64,000 nt of DNA, taken from assembly GCA_965230515.1 (NCBI GenBank), contig OZ246007.1, positions 3,224,001 to 3,288,000 of the forward strand, read 5' to 3'. Under the pieces are notes generated by a model, which saw nothing but the letters and a program-made list of their open reading frames with translations, was not told the origin of the DNA and searched no databases. This DNA comes from JAJFKB01 sp965230515. Its GTDB lineage: Bacteria > Pseudomonadota > Gammaproteobacteria > Pseudomonadales > IMCC2047. Position 1 is the stretch's first letter; every line of letters begins with the position of its first letter. Both the position numbers and the translations under genes were made by a program. Positions 53,888 to 61,859 of this stretch are shown piece after piece.

Positions 53888-53918
53888 TTGACCTGTGTCT
53901 TAGACGCAGGTGTAGGCT
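53888..53918 (+). promoter_or_regulatory. MerR-type promoter with 19-bp spacer and dyad
   Basis: TTGACC (53888-53893) and TAGGCT (53913-53918) are separated by exactly 19 bases, longer than the usual 17, and the spacer region holds the dyad ACCTG...CAGGT (53891-53911). This is the hallmark of promoters activated by MerR-family proteins through DNA untwisting. It lies about 50 bases ahead of the merR-like gene at 53969 and drives it, and very probably the copA gene behind it. Confidence 0.85.
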
Positions 53919-53968
53919 TTGGATATGCGGGATAGTCCTAGGTGTGAGTCCGAAAATGAGAGGTGTTT

Positions 53969-54373
53969 ATGAGAGTTAATCAATTAGCCGCCGCATTGGA
54001 TGTTAGCGCCGACACTGTCCGTTATTACACCCGGATAGGCATGTTGGCGCCGAAAAAGAATCCTAATAATGGCTACAAAGAGTATACGGCTGCAGACAGG
54101 CAAAGATTAGGCTTTATTCTGGCGGCCCGGCAACTGGGATTTTCAGTGAAGGATATAGACATTATTTTAGCGCAAGCCAAAACCGGGAAAACAGCCTGCC
54201 CTCTGGTCAGAGAGTTGATTGAAGAACGGTTAAAGGAAACTGAGAAAAAGTTTGCTGGAACCAAGGTGCTCAGAGCACGCATGCAGGCAGCTGTAGAAGA
54301 CTGGCAATCAAAGCCCGATAAAGCGCCGACCGGGCATATGATTTGCCACTTGATTGAAAGCTTTTCTAGCTAA
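53969..54373 (+). CDS. MerR-family heavy-metal regulator
   Basis: 134 residues from ATG 53969, preferred over GTG 53963 because of GAGAGG upstream. The N-terminal winged helix-turn-helix is typical (VNQLAAALDVSADTVRYYTRIGMLAP), with a coiled-coil dimer helix (about 80-115). The C-terminal ligand region has a Cys near residue 77 (KTACPLVRELIEERL) and another near 127 (GHMICHLIE). The two-Cys loop of CueR is not obvious, so it may be closer to CadR/ZntR- or CopR-like members. It should activate copA from a 19-bp-spacer promoter. Confidence 0.85.
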   Translation: MRVNQLAAALDVSADTVRYYTRIGMLAPKKNPNNGYKEYTAADRQRLGFILAARQLGFSVKDIDIILAQAKTGKTACPLVRELIEERLKETEKKFAGTKVLRARMQAAVEDWQSKPDKAPTGHMICHLIESFSS

Positions 54374-54433
54374 AGCAGGGGATAAGACAGTGAATAGTTA
54401 TCAATTAATCCAATCAGGAGAAAGGGCCTCGTT

Positions 54434-56740
54434 ATGAATCAGATTACAAAGGATCAGCAGGCAAGCCAGGATAAATGCCATCAAGACGATCAGCAATCGT
54501 CAGCGGATTCCGCGAGCCTGGAGTTAATCATTGAGGGAGCGAGCTGCGCCAGCTGCGTCGGGAAAATAGAGGCGGCCCTAAATAATGTGCCGGGCGTTGA
54601 GAAGGCCGAAATGAATTTTGCGCAAAGAACAGCCACTGTCATTGGAGCAGTAAATTCAGGTGACCTGATTAAAGCAGTGGAAAAGGCCGGTTACAACGCG
54701 AAAGTACAGGAGGAGGGGACGGAGCAGGACTCATTGGATGAAAAGGAACAGGCAGACTGGGCCTACTACAAGCGTTTAATGCGTGAAATGACTATCGCCT
54801 TAACCTTGGGTGTTCCTTTGATGGCCTATAGCGTCATTGTCGGGGAGATGACGGTGACCACTAACACCGAACGCTCGGTCTGGCTGGTTATCGGGTTAAT
54901 GACTCTTGGCGTGATGGTCTTTTCCGGCAAGCACTTCTTTGTCGGTGCCTGGAAATCCTTTGCGAATCACAGCGCAAACATGGATACGCTTATTGCCTTG
55001 GGTACCGGCACCGCCTGGCTTTATTCCATGGTGGTGGTGTTTTTCCCTTATGCCGTGCCGGAGATGGCGCGACATGTGTATTTCGAAGCGACCGCCATGA
55101 TTATCGGCCTGATTGACCTGGGCCTGGCTTTGGAAATTAAAGCGCGTGGCAGAACCTCGGAAGCGATCAAGCGTTTAATCGGTTTACAGGCGAAAACCGC
55201 ACGGGTCATTCGTGATGACAAAGAGATTGATATTCTGATTGAGCAGGTGCTGTTGAATGACAAAGTGCGGGTGCGGCCAGGCGAAAAGATACCTGTTGAT
55301 GGAGTAGTGCTGGATGGCCATACGTCGGTCGACGAATCGATGCTGACCGGCGAACCCATGCCAGTAGAGAAGAAACAAGATGATGAGGTGGTGGGCGGCA
55401 CGATCAATAAAACTGGTTCAATCGTGTTTAAGGCCACGCGGGTTGGAAAAGATACTGCACTGGCACAAATCATTAATATGGTTAAACGAGCGCAGAACTC
55501 CAAACCACCAATTGGCCGCCTGGCGGATGCGATCTCGGCATATTTCGTTCCGGTGGTGATGATAATTGCCGTAGTCAGCGCGCTGATCTGGTTGAATTTC
55601 GGCCCCGAACCAGCGGTAGCCTTTGCTATCGTTTCCGCTACCACCGTTTTAATCATTGCATGCCCCTGTGCCTTGGGATTGGCAACTCCGATGTCGGTGA
55701 TGGTCGGTGTGGGCAAAGCGGCCGAGGCTGGGGTGCTGATTCGTAATGGCGAAGCCTTGCAAACTTCCTCCAAAATAACCGCCATGATCCTGGATAAAAC
55801 CGGCACCATTACACTGGGTTCGCCCAAAGTCACCAATATTCATCTCGCGCATGCCGAGAGCGAAGATGAGGTGTTGCGCCTGGCGGCGAGCCTGGAAGCA
55901 GGTTCCGAGCACCCCTTGGCGGTTTCTATTGTGGAGTCCGCAACCGAACGCGATCTATCGCTCGATAAAGTCGAAAAGTTTTCCGCCATTGCCGGACATG
56001 GCGTAGAGGGTTTTGTCGGTGAGCAACAGTTGCTGTTCGGCAATGAAAAGCTGATGCGCGATAAAAACATCACCGTGGACAATCACGTGGATGTTGCCCA
56101 AAAAATGGCGGAGGAAGCCAAAACACCCATGTATTTTGCCGTGAATGGGGAGTTAGCGGCGATTATTGCCGTTGCAGACCCGATTAAAGAAGACTCCCTG
56201 TCAGCCATCAAACGCCTGCAAAAAAATGGTATACGCGTGGTGATGCTAACCGGCGACAACCGCGCTACGGCAAAAGCGGTGGCAACCAAAGTTGGGATCA
56301 ACGAGTTCTTTGCTGAAGTGCTCCCGGAGCAAAAAGCTGAAAAAGTCGCTGAGCTGCAAATGCAAAATGAAATTGTTGGCATGACCGGCGACGGGATTAA
56401 CGATGCGCCAGCACTCGCCCTGGCGAACGTTGGTTTTGCCATTGGTACCGGAACGGATGTCGCCATCGAGAGCGCCGATATTACACTGATGCGCGGCTCC
56501 TTGCATGGCCTGGCCGATGCGATCGCCGTCAGCAAAGCAACATTACGGAATATCAAACAGAATCTGTTTGGCGCCTTTATCTATAACGTCGCAGGTATAC
56601 CTTTTGCGGCCGGAATTTTATATCCGTTTTTTGGGTTATTGCTCAGTCCTGTGATCGCGGGCGCGGCCATGGCCTTTTCATCGCTCACCGTGGTCAGCAA
56701 TGCTAATCGTTTGCGCTTTTTTAAAGCGCAGGAACACTAA
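54434..56740 (+). CDS. copA: Cu(I)-translocating P-type ATPase CopA
   Basis: 768 residues. One N-terminal HMA domain has GASCASCVGKIEAAL (about 35-50). The transmembrane metal site is CPC in IACPCALGLATP near 412. The phosphorylation site is DKTGTITLG near 455, and SEHPLAVSIV (HP motif) near 490. TM7 has FGAFIYNVAG and TM8 has GAAMAFSSLTVVSNANRL, i.e. the YN and M-x-x-SS residues that mark group 1B-1 Cu(I)/Ag(I) pumps. It exports copper from cytoplasm to periplasm, where the Cus system can remove it. It lies 60 bases behind merR. Confidence 0.93.
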   Translation: MNQITKDQQASQDKCHQDDQQSSADSASLELIIEGASCASCVGKIEAALNNVPGVEKAEMNFAQRTATVIGAVNSGDLIKAVEKAGYNAKVQEEGTEQDSLDEKEQADWAYYKRLMREMTIALTLGVPLMAYSVIVGEMTVTTNTERSVWLVIGLMTLGVMVFSGKHFFVGAWKSFANHSANMDTLIALGTGTAWLYSMVVVFFPYAVPEMARHVYFEATAMIIGLIDLGLALEIKARGRTSEAIKRLIGLQAKTARVIRDDKEIDILIEQVLLNDKVRVRPGEKIPVDGVVLDGHTSVDESMLTGEPMPVEKKQDDEVVGGTINKTGSIVFKATRVGKDTALAQIINMVKRAQNSKPPIGRLADAISAYFVPVVMIIAVVSALIWLNFGPEPAVAFAIVSATTVLIIACPCALGLATPMSVMVGVGKAAEAGVLIRNGEALQTSSKITAMILDKTGTITLGSPKVTNIHLAHAESEDEVLRLAASLEAGSEHPLAVSIVESATERDLSLDKVEKFSAIAGHGVEGFVGEQQLLFGNEKLMRDKNITVDNHVDVAQKMAEEAKTPMYFAVNGELAAIIAVADPIKEDSLSAIKRLQKNGIRVVMLTGDNRATAKAVATKVGINEFFAEVLPEQKAEKVAELQMQNEIVGMTGDGINDAPALALANVGFAIGTGTDVAIESADITLMRGSLHGLADAIAVSKATLRNIKQNLFGAFIYNVAGIPFAAGILYPFFGLLLSPVIAGAAMAFSSLTVVSNANRLRFFKAQEH

Positions 56741-56752
56741 GAGGCTCTCGTT

Positions 56753-57106
56753 ATGATGATCATTAATATTATCGGATTGTTACTGATAGCACTAATCGTC
56801 TGGTGGTTTTGGCTCTATAAGCCCCGTGAAGTCGCTGTCAGCGAGGGAGCGATCACGGTGACGGTTGAAGACGGTACCTATCAGCCGTCGCGGATAAAAC
56901 TGGCGGCCGGCCAGCCGGCGACTATCCGGTTTATGCGTAAAGATGCCTCGCCCTGCGCCGGCACAGTGTTATTTTCCGATTTTGATATCAGTGAGGAGTT
57001 GCCATTGAATCAATTTAAATCCATCGTTTTGCCCGCGATGGAGAAAGGTGAGTATGCCTTCAGCTGCCAGATGCAAATGTATCGTGGCACGTTGCTGGTG
57101 GAGTAA
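56753..57106 (+). CDS. Membrane-anchored cupredoxin-like protein
   Basis: 117 residues with an N-terminal transmembrane anchor (about 3-22, IINIIGLLLIALIVWWFWLY). The cupredoxin-like domain contains ITVTVEDGTYQPSRIKLAAG, RKDASPCAGTVLFSDFDI and the C-terminal EYAFSCQMQMYRGTLLVE, where Cys-x-Met-x-Met could bind copper. It immediately follows copA and may receive Cu(I) at the outer face of the inner membrane. Confidence 0.8.
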   Translation: MMIINIIGLLLIALIVWWFWLYKPREVAVSEGAITVTVEDGTYQPSRIKLAAGQPATIRFMRKDASPCAGTVLFSDFDISEELPLNQFKSIVLPAMEKGEYAFSCQMQMYRGTLLVE

Positions 57107-57130
57107 TCCATTTTTCAATAGGAGGTTGAT

Positions 57131-57481
57131 ATGACGGTTAAGAAGATAACGGCCATCATTGATGAGTTGCAACTGGCTGCAGTTGAAACCGCTTTGGAAT
57201 TGCGGGGGGTAAAGGGTTTTACGGTTCATCCGGTCCAGGGGCGTGGAGATTATTGCAATACTTATTCGCGAAACCAGCTTGTGAATCACGTCCAAATTGA
57301 AATTTACACTAGCGGAAAGTATGCCCACAGAATCGCGAAGTTAATCATACGGACAGCGGATGTCGGTGCGCAGAGCGAAGGATTAGTGGCAATTACCGCT
57401 GTTGATCAATTGTATTGGGTTTGTGGCGGAGATACGGCTGCGGCAAATGAATTTAAATATTACGAGGTGAAGCATGGCTAG
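57131..57481 (+). CDS. P-II-like signalling protein of the copper operon
   Basis: 116 residues with AGGAGG before the start. It has the P-II-like ferredoxin fold: VKKITAIIDELQLAAVETAL at the start, VKGFTVHPVQGRG with a T-loop-like stretch, HVQIEIYTSGKY, and DVGAQSEGLVAITAVDQLYWV at the end. As with the protein at 32490, it probably senses a ligand tied to metal load, not nitrogen. It overlaps the DUF2933 gene by eight bases. Its sequence is clearly different from the first P-II-like protein. Confidence 0.75.
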   Translation: MTVKKITAIIDELQLAAVETALELRGVKGFTVHPVQGRGDYCNTYSRNQLVNHVQIEIYTSGKYAHRIAKLIIRTADVGAQSEGLVAITAVDQLYWVCGGDTAAANEFKYYEVKHG

Positions 57482-57758
57482 TAAACAAGGTTCTTTTTGG
57501 TTTACCCCGAAAGGCTTAGCGTCTCTGGGTCTGATCGGTGCCGCCAGCTATTTTCTGTTGATTGAGCATCGACAACATTTAACTCAATGGCTGCCGTTTT
57601 TAATCCTGGCACTCTGCCCTTTGATGCACATTTTTATGCACCGGGGGCACGGCGGGCATGAGCATGAAGATGCTCATATGACCGAAGAATCGGAAGAAAA
57701 AGCGTATCGCCGCGGTTACGAAGCAGGCAAAAAAGACTCGGGTCAACACCCGCATTAA
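57474..57758 (+). CDS. DUF2933-family small membrane protein
   Basis: 94 residues with a hydrophobic stretch (about 15-52: GLASLGLIGAASYFLLI and LPFLILALCPLMHIFMH), then a His-rich HRGHGGHEHED segment and a charged tail with GYEAGKKDSG. This matches the DUF2933 pattern, common in copper-resistance clusters. It may bind copper at the membrane. The gene overlaps the P-II-like gene and is followed 12 bases later by the methyltransferase-like gene. Confidence 0.8.
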   Translation: MASKQGSFWFTPKGLASLGLIGAASYFLLIEHRQHLTQWLPFLILALCPLMHIFMHRGHGGHEHEDAHMTEESEEKAYRRGYEAGKKDSGQHPH

Positions 57759-57770
57759 AGGAGATAAATC

Positions 57771-58421
57771 ATGCATGGCGAATCAGGTTACGGTCTTTGG
57801 ACCCTGGTGATATTAAATTCAGCGATATTTATCTTCTTTGCGTTCAGTTTTACCAAGCCGCAAACGAAAACCGACTGGCGTAGCTTTGGCGCTTTCTCGG
57901 CGTTTATTATTGCCCTGTTTACCGAGATGTACGGTTTTCCGTTAACCATCTATTTCCTCTCCGGCTGGCTGGCGGAAAAGTATCCGGGCATCGATTTTCT
58001 GTCCCACGAGAACGGCCATCTTCTGCATACCGTTTTTGGATTTGAAGGCAATCCCCATTTCGACCCGCTGCACATTGCCAGCAATGTGCTGATCGTGTTG
58101 GGTTTCTTCCTACTTGCCTCAGCCTGGAATGTGCTACACAAGGCGCAGCAAACACGGTCGCTGGCGACCACCGGATGGTATGCCCGCTGCCGTCACCCCC
58201 AGTACATCGCCTTTATTTTAATCATGTTCGGTTTCCTGTTGCAGTGGCCGACCTTACCCACTGTGGTGATGTTTCCGATACTGGTGGTCGTCTATGTTCG
58301 ATTGGCGAAACGTGAAGAACGAATGGCATTGGAAGAATTCGGCGATGACTATCGCCGCTATATGGAAACTACGCCGGCGTGGTTTCCGAAATTCAGCGTT
58401 AATAAAACAGTTTCAACTTGA
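57771..58421 (+). CDS. Isoprenylcysteine carboxyl methyltransferase-like membrane protein
   Basis: 216 residues, start after GGAGATAAATC. Five or so transmembrane helices are seen, and the C-terminal part has the ICMT/PEMT signature TTGWYARCRHPQYIAFILIMFG and a distal R-x-x-x-E pattern (AKREERMALEEFGDDYRRY). Proteins of this type transfer a methyl group from S-adenosylmethionine to a lipid or small-molecule acceptor; bacterial substrates are mostly unknown. It is a common passenger in copper and other metal clusters, with no defined role. Confidence 0.8.
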   Translation: MHGESGYGLWTLVILNSAIFIFFAFSFTKPQTKTDWRSFGAFSAFIIALFTEMYGFPLTIYFLSGWLAEKYPGIDFLSHENGHLLHTVFGFEGNPHFDPLHIASNVLIVLGFFLLASAWNVLHKAQQTRSLATTGWYARCRHPQYIAFILIMFGFLLQWPTLPTVVMFPILVVVYVRLAKREERMALEEFGDDYRRYMETTPAWFPKFSVNKTVST

Positions 58422-58434
58422 TGAGGATAGTCCA

Positions 58435-58917
58435 ATGAAAAAACAAATCTCCACAGTGGTAATAGCAGCCGCACTTGCTACTCCGGTCTTCGCCGCAGGC
58501 GACCATCAACATGGCGCGAGTCAGCAAGATAAGAAAATGGAAGGCGGGATGATGATGGACAAGATGGACCATAGCAAAATGGGCATGATGGATCACAGCA
58601 AGATGGGTGGCATGCATGAACAGATGCAGAAAATGCATCAGCTCATGGGGCAGATCACCAAGGAGGATGACCCGAAAAAACGTGAGCAATTGATGCAACA
58701 ACACATGGAAAGCATGCAACAGGGTATGAAATCCATAAAGGAGTCCATGGGCGAAATGAGAAGCAATAAGGGTAAAAGCAAGGCCGCACCGGCCATGAAC
58801 ATGGAGCAGCGAATGGATGTGATGCAACAGCGCATCGATATGATGGAAATGATGATGGATCAAATGGTGTCGCACAGTGCAGAAGAGAAGAAACTGCACC
58901 GGCATAAAAAACGTTAA
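58435..58917 (+). CDS. Met/His-rich secreted protein
   Basis: 160 residues from ATG 58435, chosen because a signal peptide (about 1-22, STVVIAAALATPVFAAG) starts there. The mature protein is packed with Met and His: KMDHSKMGMMDHSKMGGMHEQ, then MQKMHQLMGQ and helical runs (MQQRIDMMEMMMDQMV). It resembles periplasmic copper-sequestering proteins. The mature part should be mostly helical and probably binds several Cu(I) ions through Met and His. It lies 13 bases after the methyltransferase-like gene. Confidence 0.75.
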   Translation: MKKQISTVVIAAALATPVFAAGDHQHGASQQDKKMEGGMMMDKMDHSKMGMMDHSKMGGMHEQMQKMHQLMGQITKEDDPKKREQLMQQHMESMQQGMKSIKESMGEMRSNKGKSKAAPAMNMEQRMDVMQQRIDMMEMMMDQMVSHSAEEKKLHRHKKR

Positions 58918-59025
58918 CGGAAAATTGAGTGGCGTGTCAATCGCACCGCTCAATCTGGCCTGAGAGCGATAAGCTGGCTTATATCAGTGATAGCAACAGA
59001 AGTGAGAAATGAAAGGAGTAATGTC

Positions 59026-59370
59026 ATGACAAAGAAAGAACACAGACTGGGTGTTTCTGAAGCCAATCTGGTTAACAGGCATCTGAAAATTGAGACTGCA
59101 CCCGCAGAATCTATTCGAGCGGCAGTCGCTGAAATCGATGAGATCTACGGGATGGATTCGGTTGCCTTCGACGAAAAACATTACCGGTTAGATCTGGCCT
59201 ATGACGCTTCAAGGTTGTCGATAGAGGATGTGGAAAAGGTGATGACGACACATGGACTGGAGCTGAGCCATGGTTGGTGGACCCAACACAAGGAAAGTAA
59301 CTACCGTTTTGTCGACCAGAACGTAAAAGACAACGCCAAGCATGAGCCATGGAGTTGCCATAAAAAGTAA
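59026..59370 (+). CDS. HMA-like-fold protein without the CxxC metal site
   Basis: 114 residues from ATG 59026, which follows AAAGGAG. Residues ~12-75 have the beta-alpha-beta-beta-alpha-beta order of heavy-metal-associated domains (VNRHLKIETAPAESIRAAVA, then YRLDLAYDASRLSIEDVEKV), but the metal-binding C-x-x-C is missing. The tail includes LELSHGWWTQHKESNYRF and ends WSCHKK with a single Cys near His. It may use other ligands. No named family is known to me. It sits between the Met/His-rich protein and the phosphorylase. Confidence 0.6.
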   Translation: MTKKEHRLGVSEANLVNRHLKIETAPAESIRAAVAEIDEIYGMDSVAFDEKHYRLDLAYDASRLSIEDVEKVMTTHGLELSHGWWTQHKESNYRFVDQNVKDNAKHEPWSCHKK

Positions 59371-59430
59371 CGTCATGTGTGCATGCACCAGCAACACCTC
59401 CAAGAGGCATGAAATGATGGGGATATCAGG

Positions 59431-60936
59431 GTGAGCAGACATATTCTACAAGCGGTGGCGATGGGCATTGACACCCATCAGGAGCCAGTTGTGTATATGC
59501 AGGAGGACTGCCATATCTGCCGCGCAGAGGGCTTTAACGCGAACACGCGCTTGTCAATCAGCACCAGAACTGAGCAGTTGATTGCGACGCTTAATGTGGT
59601 TAGAAACGATAAGCTATTAGTGGGACAAATCGGGTTGTCCAAGATTACGCAGCAACGTCTAGATATTAAGGATGGCGAGTCGGTAAGTGTCAGCCATGCA
59701 CAGGTTGTGAGGTCATTAAGCGCAGTACGTAAAAAAATTTACGGTCATAAACTCAGTGATCAGGAGATTGCCGATATCGTCGAGGACATCAGCGCCCATC
59801 GCTATTCAGATATCGAAATCGCGAGTTTTCTTAGCGTATGTGCAGGCAGTCGCTTGGACGTGGATGAAATCATCGGGCTCACTCAGGCCATGGTAGCGTG
59901 CGGTAAACGATTGAAATGGGCGGATCAAACAAAAGTTCTCGATAAACATTGCATTGGAGGATTGCCGGGCAACCGCACCACGCCTTTGGTGGTTTCCATA
60001 GTCAGCGCGGCGGGACTGACGATTCCCAAAACCTCGTCGCGAGCAATCACCTCTCCGGCGGGTACTGCGGATACCATGGAAGCACTGACTACCGTCAATC
60101 TGGAAATTACCGACATTCAACGTGTTGTAGCACAAACCCATGCCTGTCTCGTCTGGGGCGGGGCGGTGAATCTGAGTCCAGCTGATGATTTGTTGATTCG
60201 CATTGAACGGGCCCTGGACTTAGACGGCGAAGGACAGTTGATCGCCTCAGTGCTATCCAAAAAAATCGCCGCCGGTTCCACTCATGCGGTGATTGATATT
60301 CCCGTCGGCTCCACAGCTAAGGTGCGCTCGCAAAAAGATGCCGAGCGACTCTCTTCACTTTTTACCCAAGTGGGGGCTGCCTGTGGTATTCAAATTCGCT
60401 GCCTCATTACGGATGGTAGTCAACCGGTGGGACGAGGTATCGGCCCGGTAGAAGAAGCGCGCGATGTGTTGGCGGTATTGCAATGCGAGCACAATGCGCC
60501 ACAGGATTTACGAGAGCGCGCTTTATTTTTAGCGGCACATCTATTTTCACTCGCTTATTCAGAGCGTTATGAACAAGGGTTGGAAAGAGCAATCGCAATT
60601 TTGGATGAAGGTAAAGCCTGGCAGCAGTTTCAGCACATTTTGGCTGCACAGGGTGGGATGAAAGCCCTGCCTGACCCCAGCTACCAACATACCGAAGCGG
60701 CCACAACTGCGGGCACACTTACCGCTATCGATAATCGTCAACTCGCGCGCTTGGCGAAGCTGGCAGGTGCTCCGGCGACAGAGGCTGCGGGGATGCGTCT
60801 TCATACACGTGTCGGCGAAAAGATTGAGGCTGGACAGTCTTTATTTACCCTCTATTCCGATACGATCGGAGAGCAACAATACGCGATGGAGTTTTATCGT
60901 CAATCGATGATTTTTACTATCGAGGAGGCGCAATGA
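59431..60936 (+). CDS. AMP/thymidine phosphorylase family enzyme (TIGR02645-like)
   Basis: 501 residues from GTG 59431; the start is fixed by the family-typical beginning that leads into MGIDTHQEPVVYM. An N-terminal extension (about 1-90) precedes the phosphorylase fold, with LDKHCIGGLPGNRTTPLVVSI near 171-190, KTSSRAITSPAGTADTMEAL near 200-220 and a C-terminal LTAIDNRQLARLAKLAGAP. This length and N-terminal domain match archaeal AMP phosphorylases and putative thymidine phosphorylases, not the 440-residue DeoA. It may phosphorolyse nucleoside 5'-phosphates to base plus ribose 1,5-bisphosphate. It overlaps the next gene (ATGA). Confidence 0.82.
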   Translation: MSRHILQAVAMGIDTHQEPVVYMQEDCHICRAEGFNANTRLSISTRTEQLIATLNVVRNDKLLVGQIGLSKITQQRLDIKDGESVSVSHAQVVRSLSAVRKKIYGHKLSDQEIADIVEDISAHRYSDIEIASFLSVCAGSRLDVDEIIGLTQAMVACGKRLKWADQTKVLDKHCIGGLPGNRTTPLVVSIVSAAGLTIPKTSSRAITSPAGTADTMEALTTVNLEITDIQRVVAQTHACLVWGGAVNLSPADDLLIRIERALDLDGEGQLIASVLSKKIAAGSTHAVIDIPVGSTAKVRSQKDAERLSSLFTQVGAACGIQIRCLITDGSQPVGRGIGPVEEARDVLAVLQCEHNAPQDLRERALFLAAHLFSLAYSERYEQGLERAIAILDEGKAWQQFQHILAAQGGMKALPDPSYQHTEAATTAGTLTAIDNRQLARLAKLAGAPATEAAGMRLHTRVGEKIEAGQSLFTLYSDTIGEQQYAMEFYRQSMIFTIEEAQ

Positions 60937-61859
60937 GCGAAGCGACGGCTGTGAACGATAAATCTCCGCTGATATTTTCCCTGCACAATCATCCGTTGGT
61001 TGAATCTCTCGCTACTGCGATTGGTGGTCAGCGAGGCGACTTCAATGCCCGAAGGTTTCCCGATGGGGAGTCCTATCTGCGTATTCATTCTGCTGTAGAA
61101 AATCGCGCCTGTATTGTGGTGGCTGACCTGTCACACCCAAACACCAAATATCTACCGTTGTTGTTTTTATTGGAAACACTGCGGGAGCTGGGAGCAACGC
61201 AAGTGGGGTTAGTGGCGCCTTACCTCAGTTATATGCGTCAGGATCGCCGTTTTGTCGATGGGGAAGCGGTTACTTCACGTATTTTTGCCAAGTGCCTTTC
61301 TCAACATGCTGATTGGCTGGTCACCGTCGATCCACATTTGCATCGCTATCATTCCCTGGATGAAATCTATTCCATACCCAGTCGTGTTGTGCAAGGGGCT
61401 CCGGCATTGGCGCACTGGCTCAAAACGCAAAGCAACCTATTGTTGGTTGGGCCGGACAGCGAAAGCGAGCAATGGGTTTCTGAGATTGCTGCCTTTAGTC
61501 AACATCCTTTTGAGATTGGAGAAAAACAGCGCTTCGGGGATCGCCATGTCGAAGTGATGCTGCCCGACATCAACGAATTCAGGGATAGAACGGCTGTGAT
61601 TATCGACGACGTAATCTCCAGTGGGCAGACGATTTTGGAATGTGTTAAAACACTTCAGTCCAAAGGAATCGACAAGATTCAGTGTGTGGCGGTACACGGC
61701 ATATTTGCCGATCACTCCGATAAAACCTTACTGGCCTCAGGCCTGAGCCAGCTGGTCACGTCCAATACCATCCCCCATCCCTCCAATGCTATCGATATTA
61801 CGTCGCAACTGATTGCGCCCGTGATCAGCATGCTTAAATTGCCAGGACAATCATTATGA
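60933..61859 (+). CDS. Ribose-phosphate pyrophosphokinase-like protein
   Basis: 308 residues. The PRPP synthetase motifs are visible: FPDGESYLRI near 44-53, APYLSYMRQDRRF near 98-110, TVDPHLHRY near 132-140, and the PRPP loop VIIDDVISSGQTIL near 222-235. The catalytic loop (KQRFGDRHVEV) is a variant. Canonical Prs makes PRPP from ribose 5-phosphate and ATP; this diverged copy may use another ribose phosphate, perhaps from the phosphorylase next door. It overlaps both neighbours by four bases, so the three genes are translationally coupled. Confidence 0.82.
   Translation: MSEATAVNDKSPLIFSLHNHPLVESLATAIGGQRGDFNARRFPDGESYLRIHSAVENRACIVVADLSHPNTKYLPLLFLLETLRELGATQVGLVAPYLSYMRQDRRFVDGEAVTSRIFAKCLSQHADWLVTVDPHLHRYHSLDEIYSIPSRVVQGAPALAHWLKTQSNLLLVGPDSESEQWVSEIAAFSQHPFEIGEKQRFGDRHVEVMLPDINEFRDRTAVIIDDVISSGQTILECVKTLQSKGIDKIQCVAVHGIFADHSDKTLLASGLSQLVTSNTIPHPSNAIDITSQLIAPVISMLKLPGQSL

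Noticed and set aside
55048..55836. 262-codon reverse open frame
   Set aside because: It is the antisense frame of copA; composition is low-complexity Ser/Thr/Ile, as expected for a shadow.
58399..58953. 184-codon His/Leu-rich reverse frame
   Set aside because: It is antisense to the Met/His-rich protein; ATG codons read backwards give the His runs.
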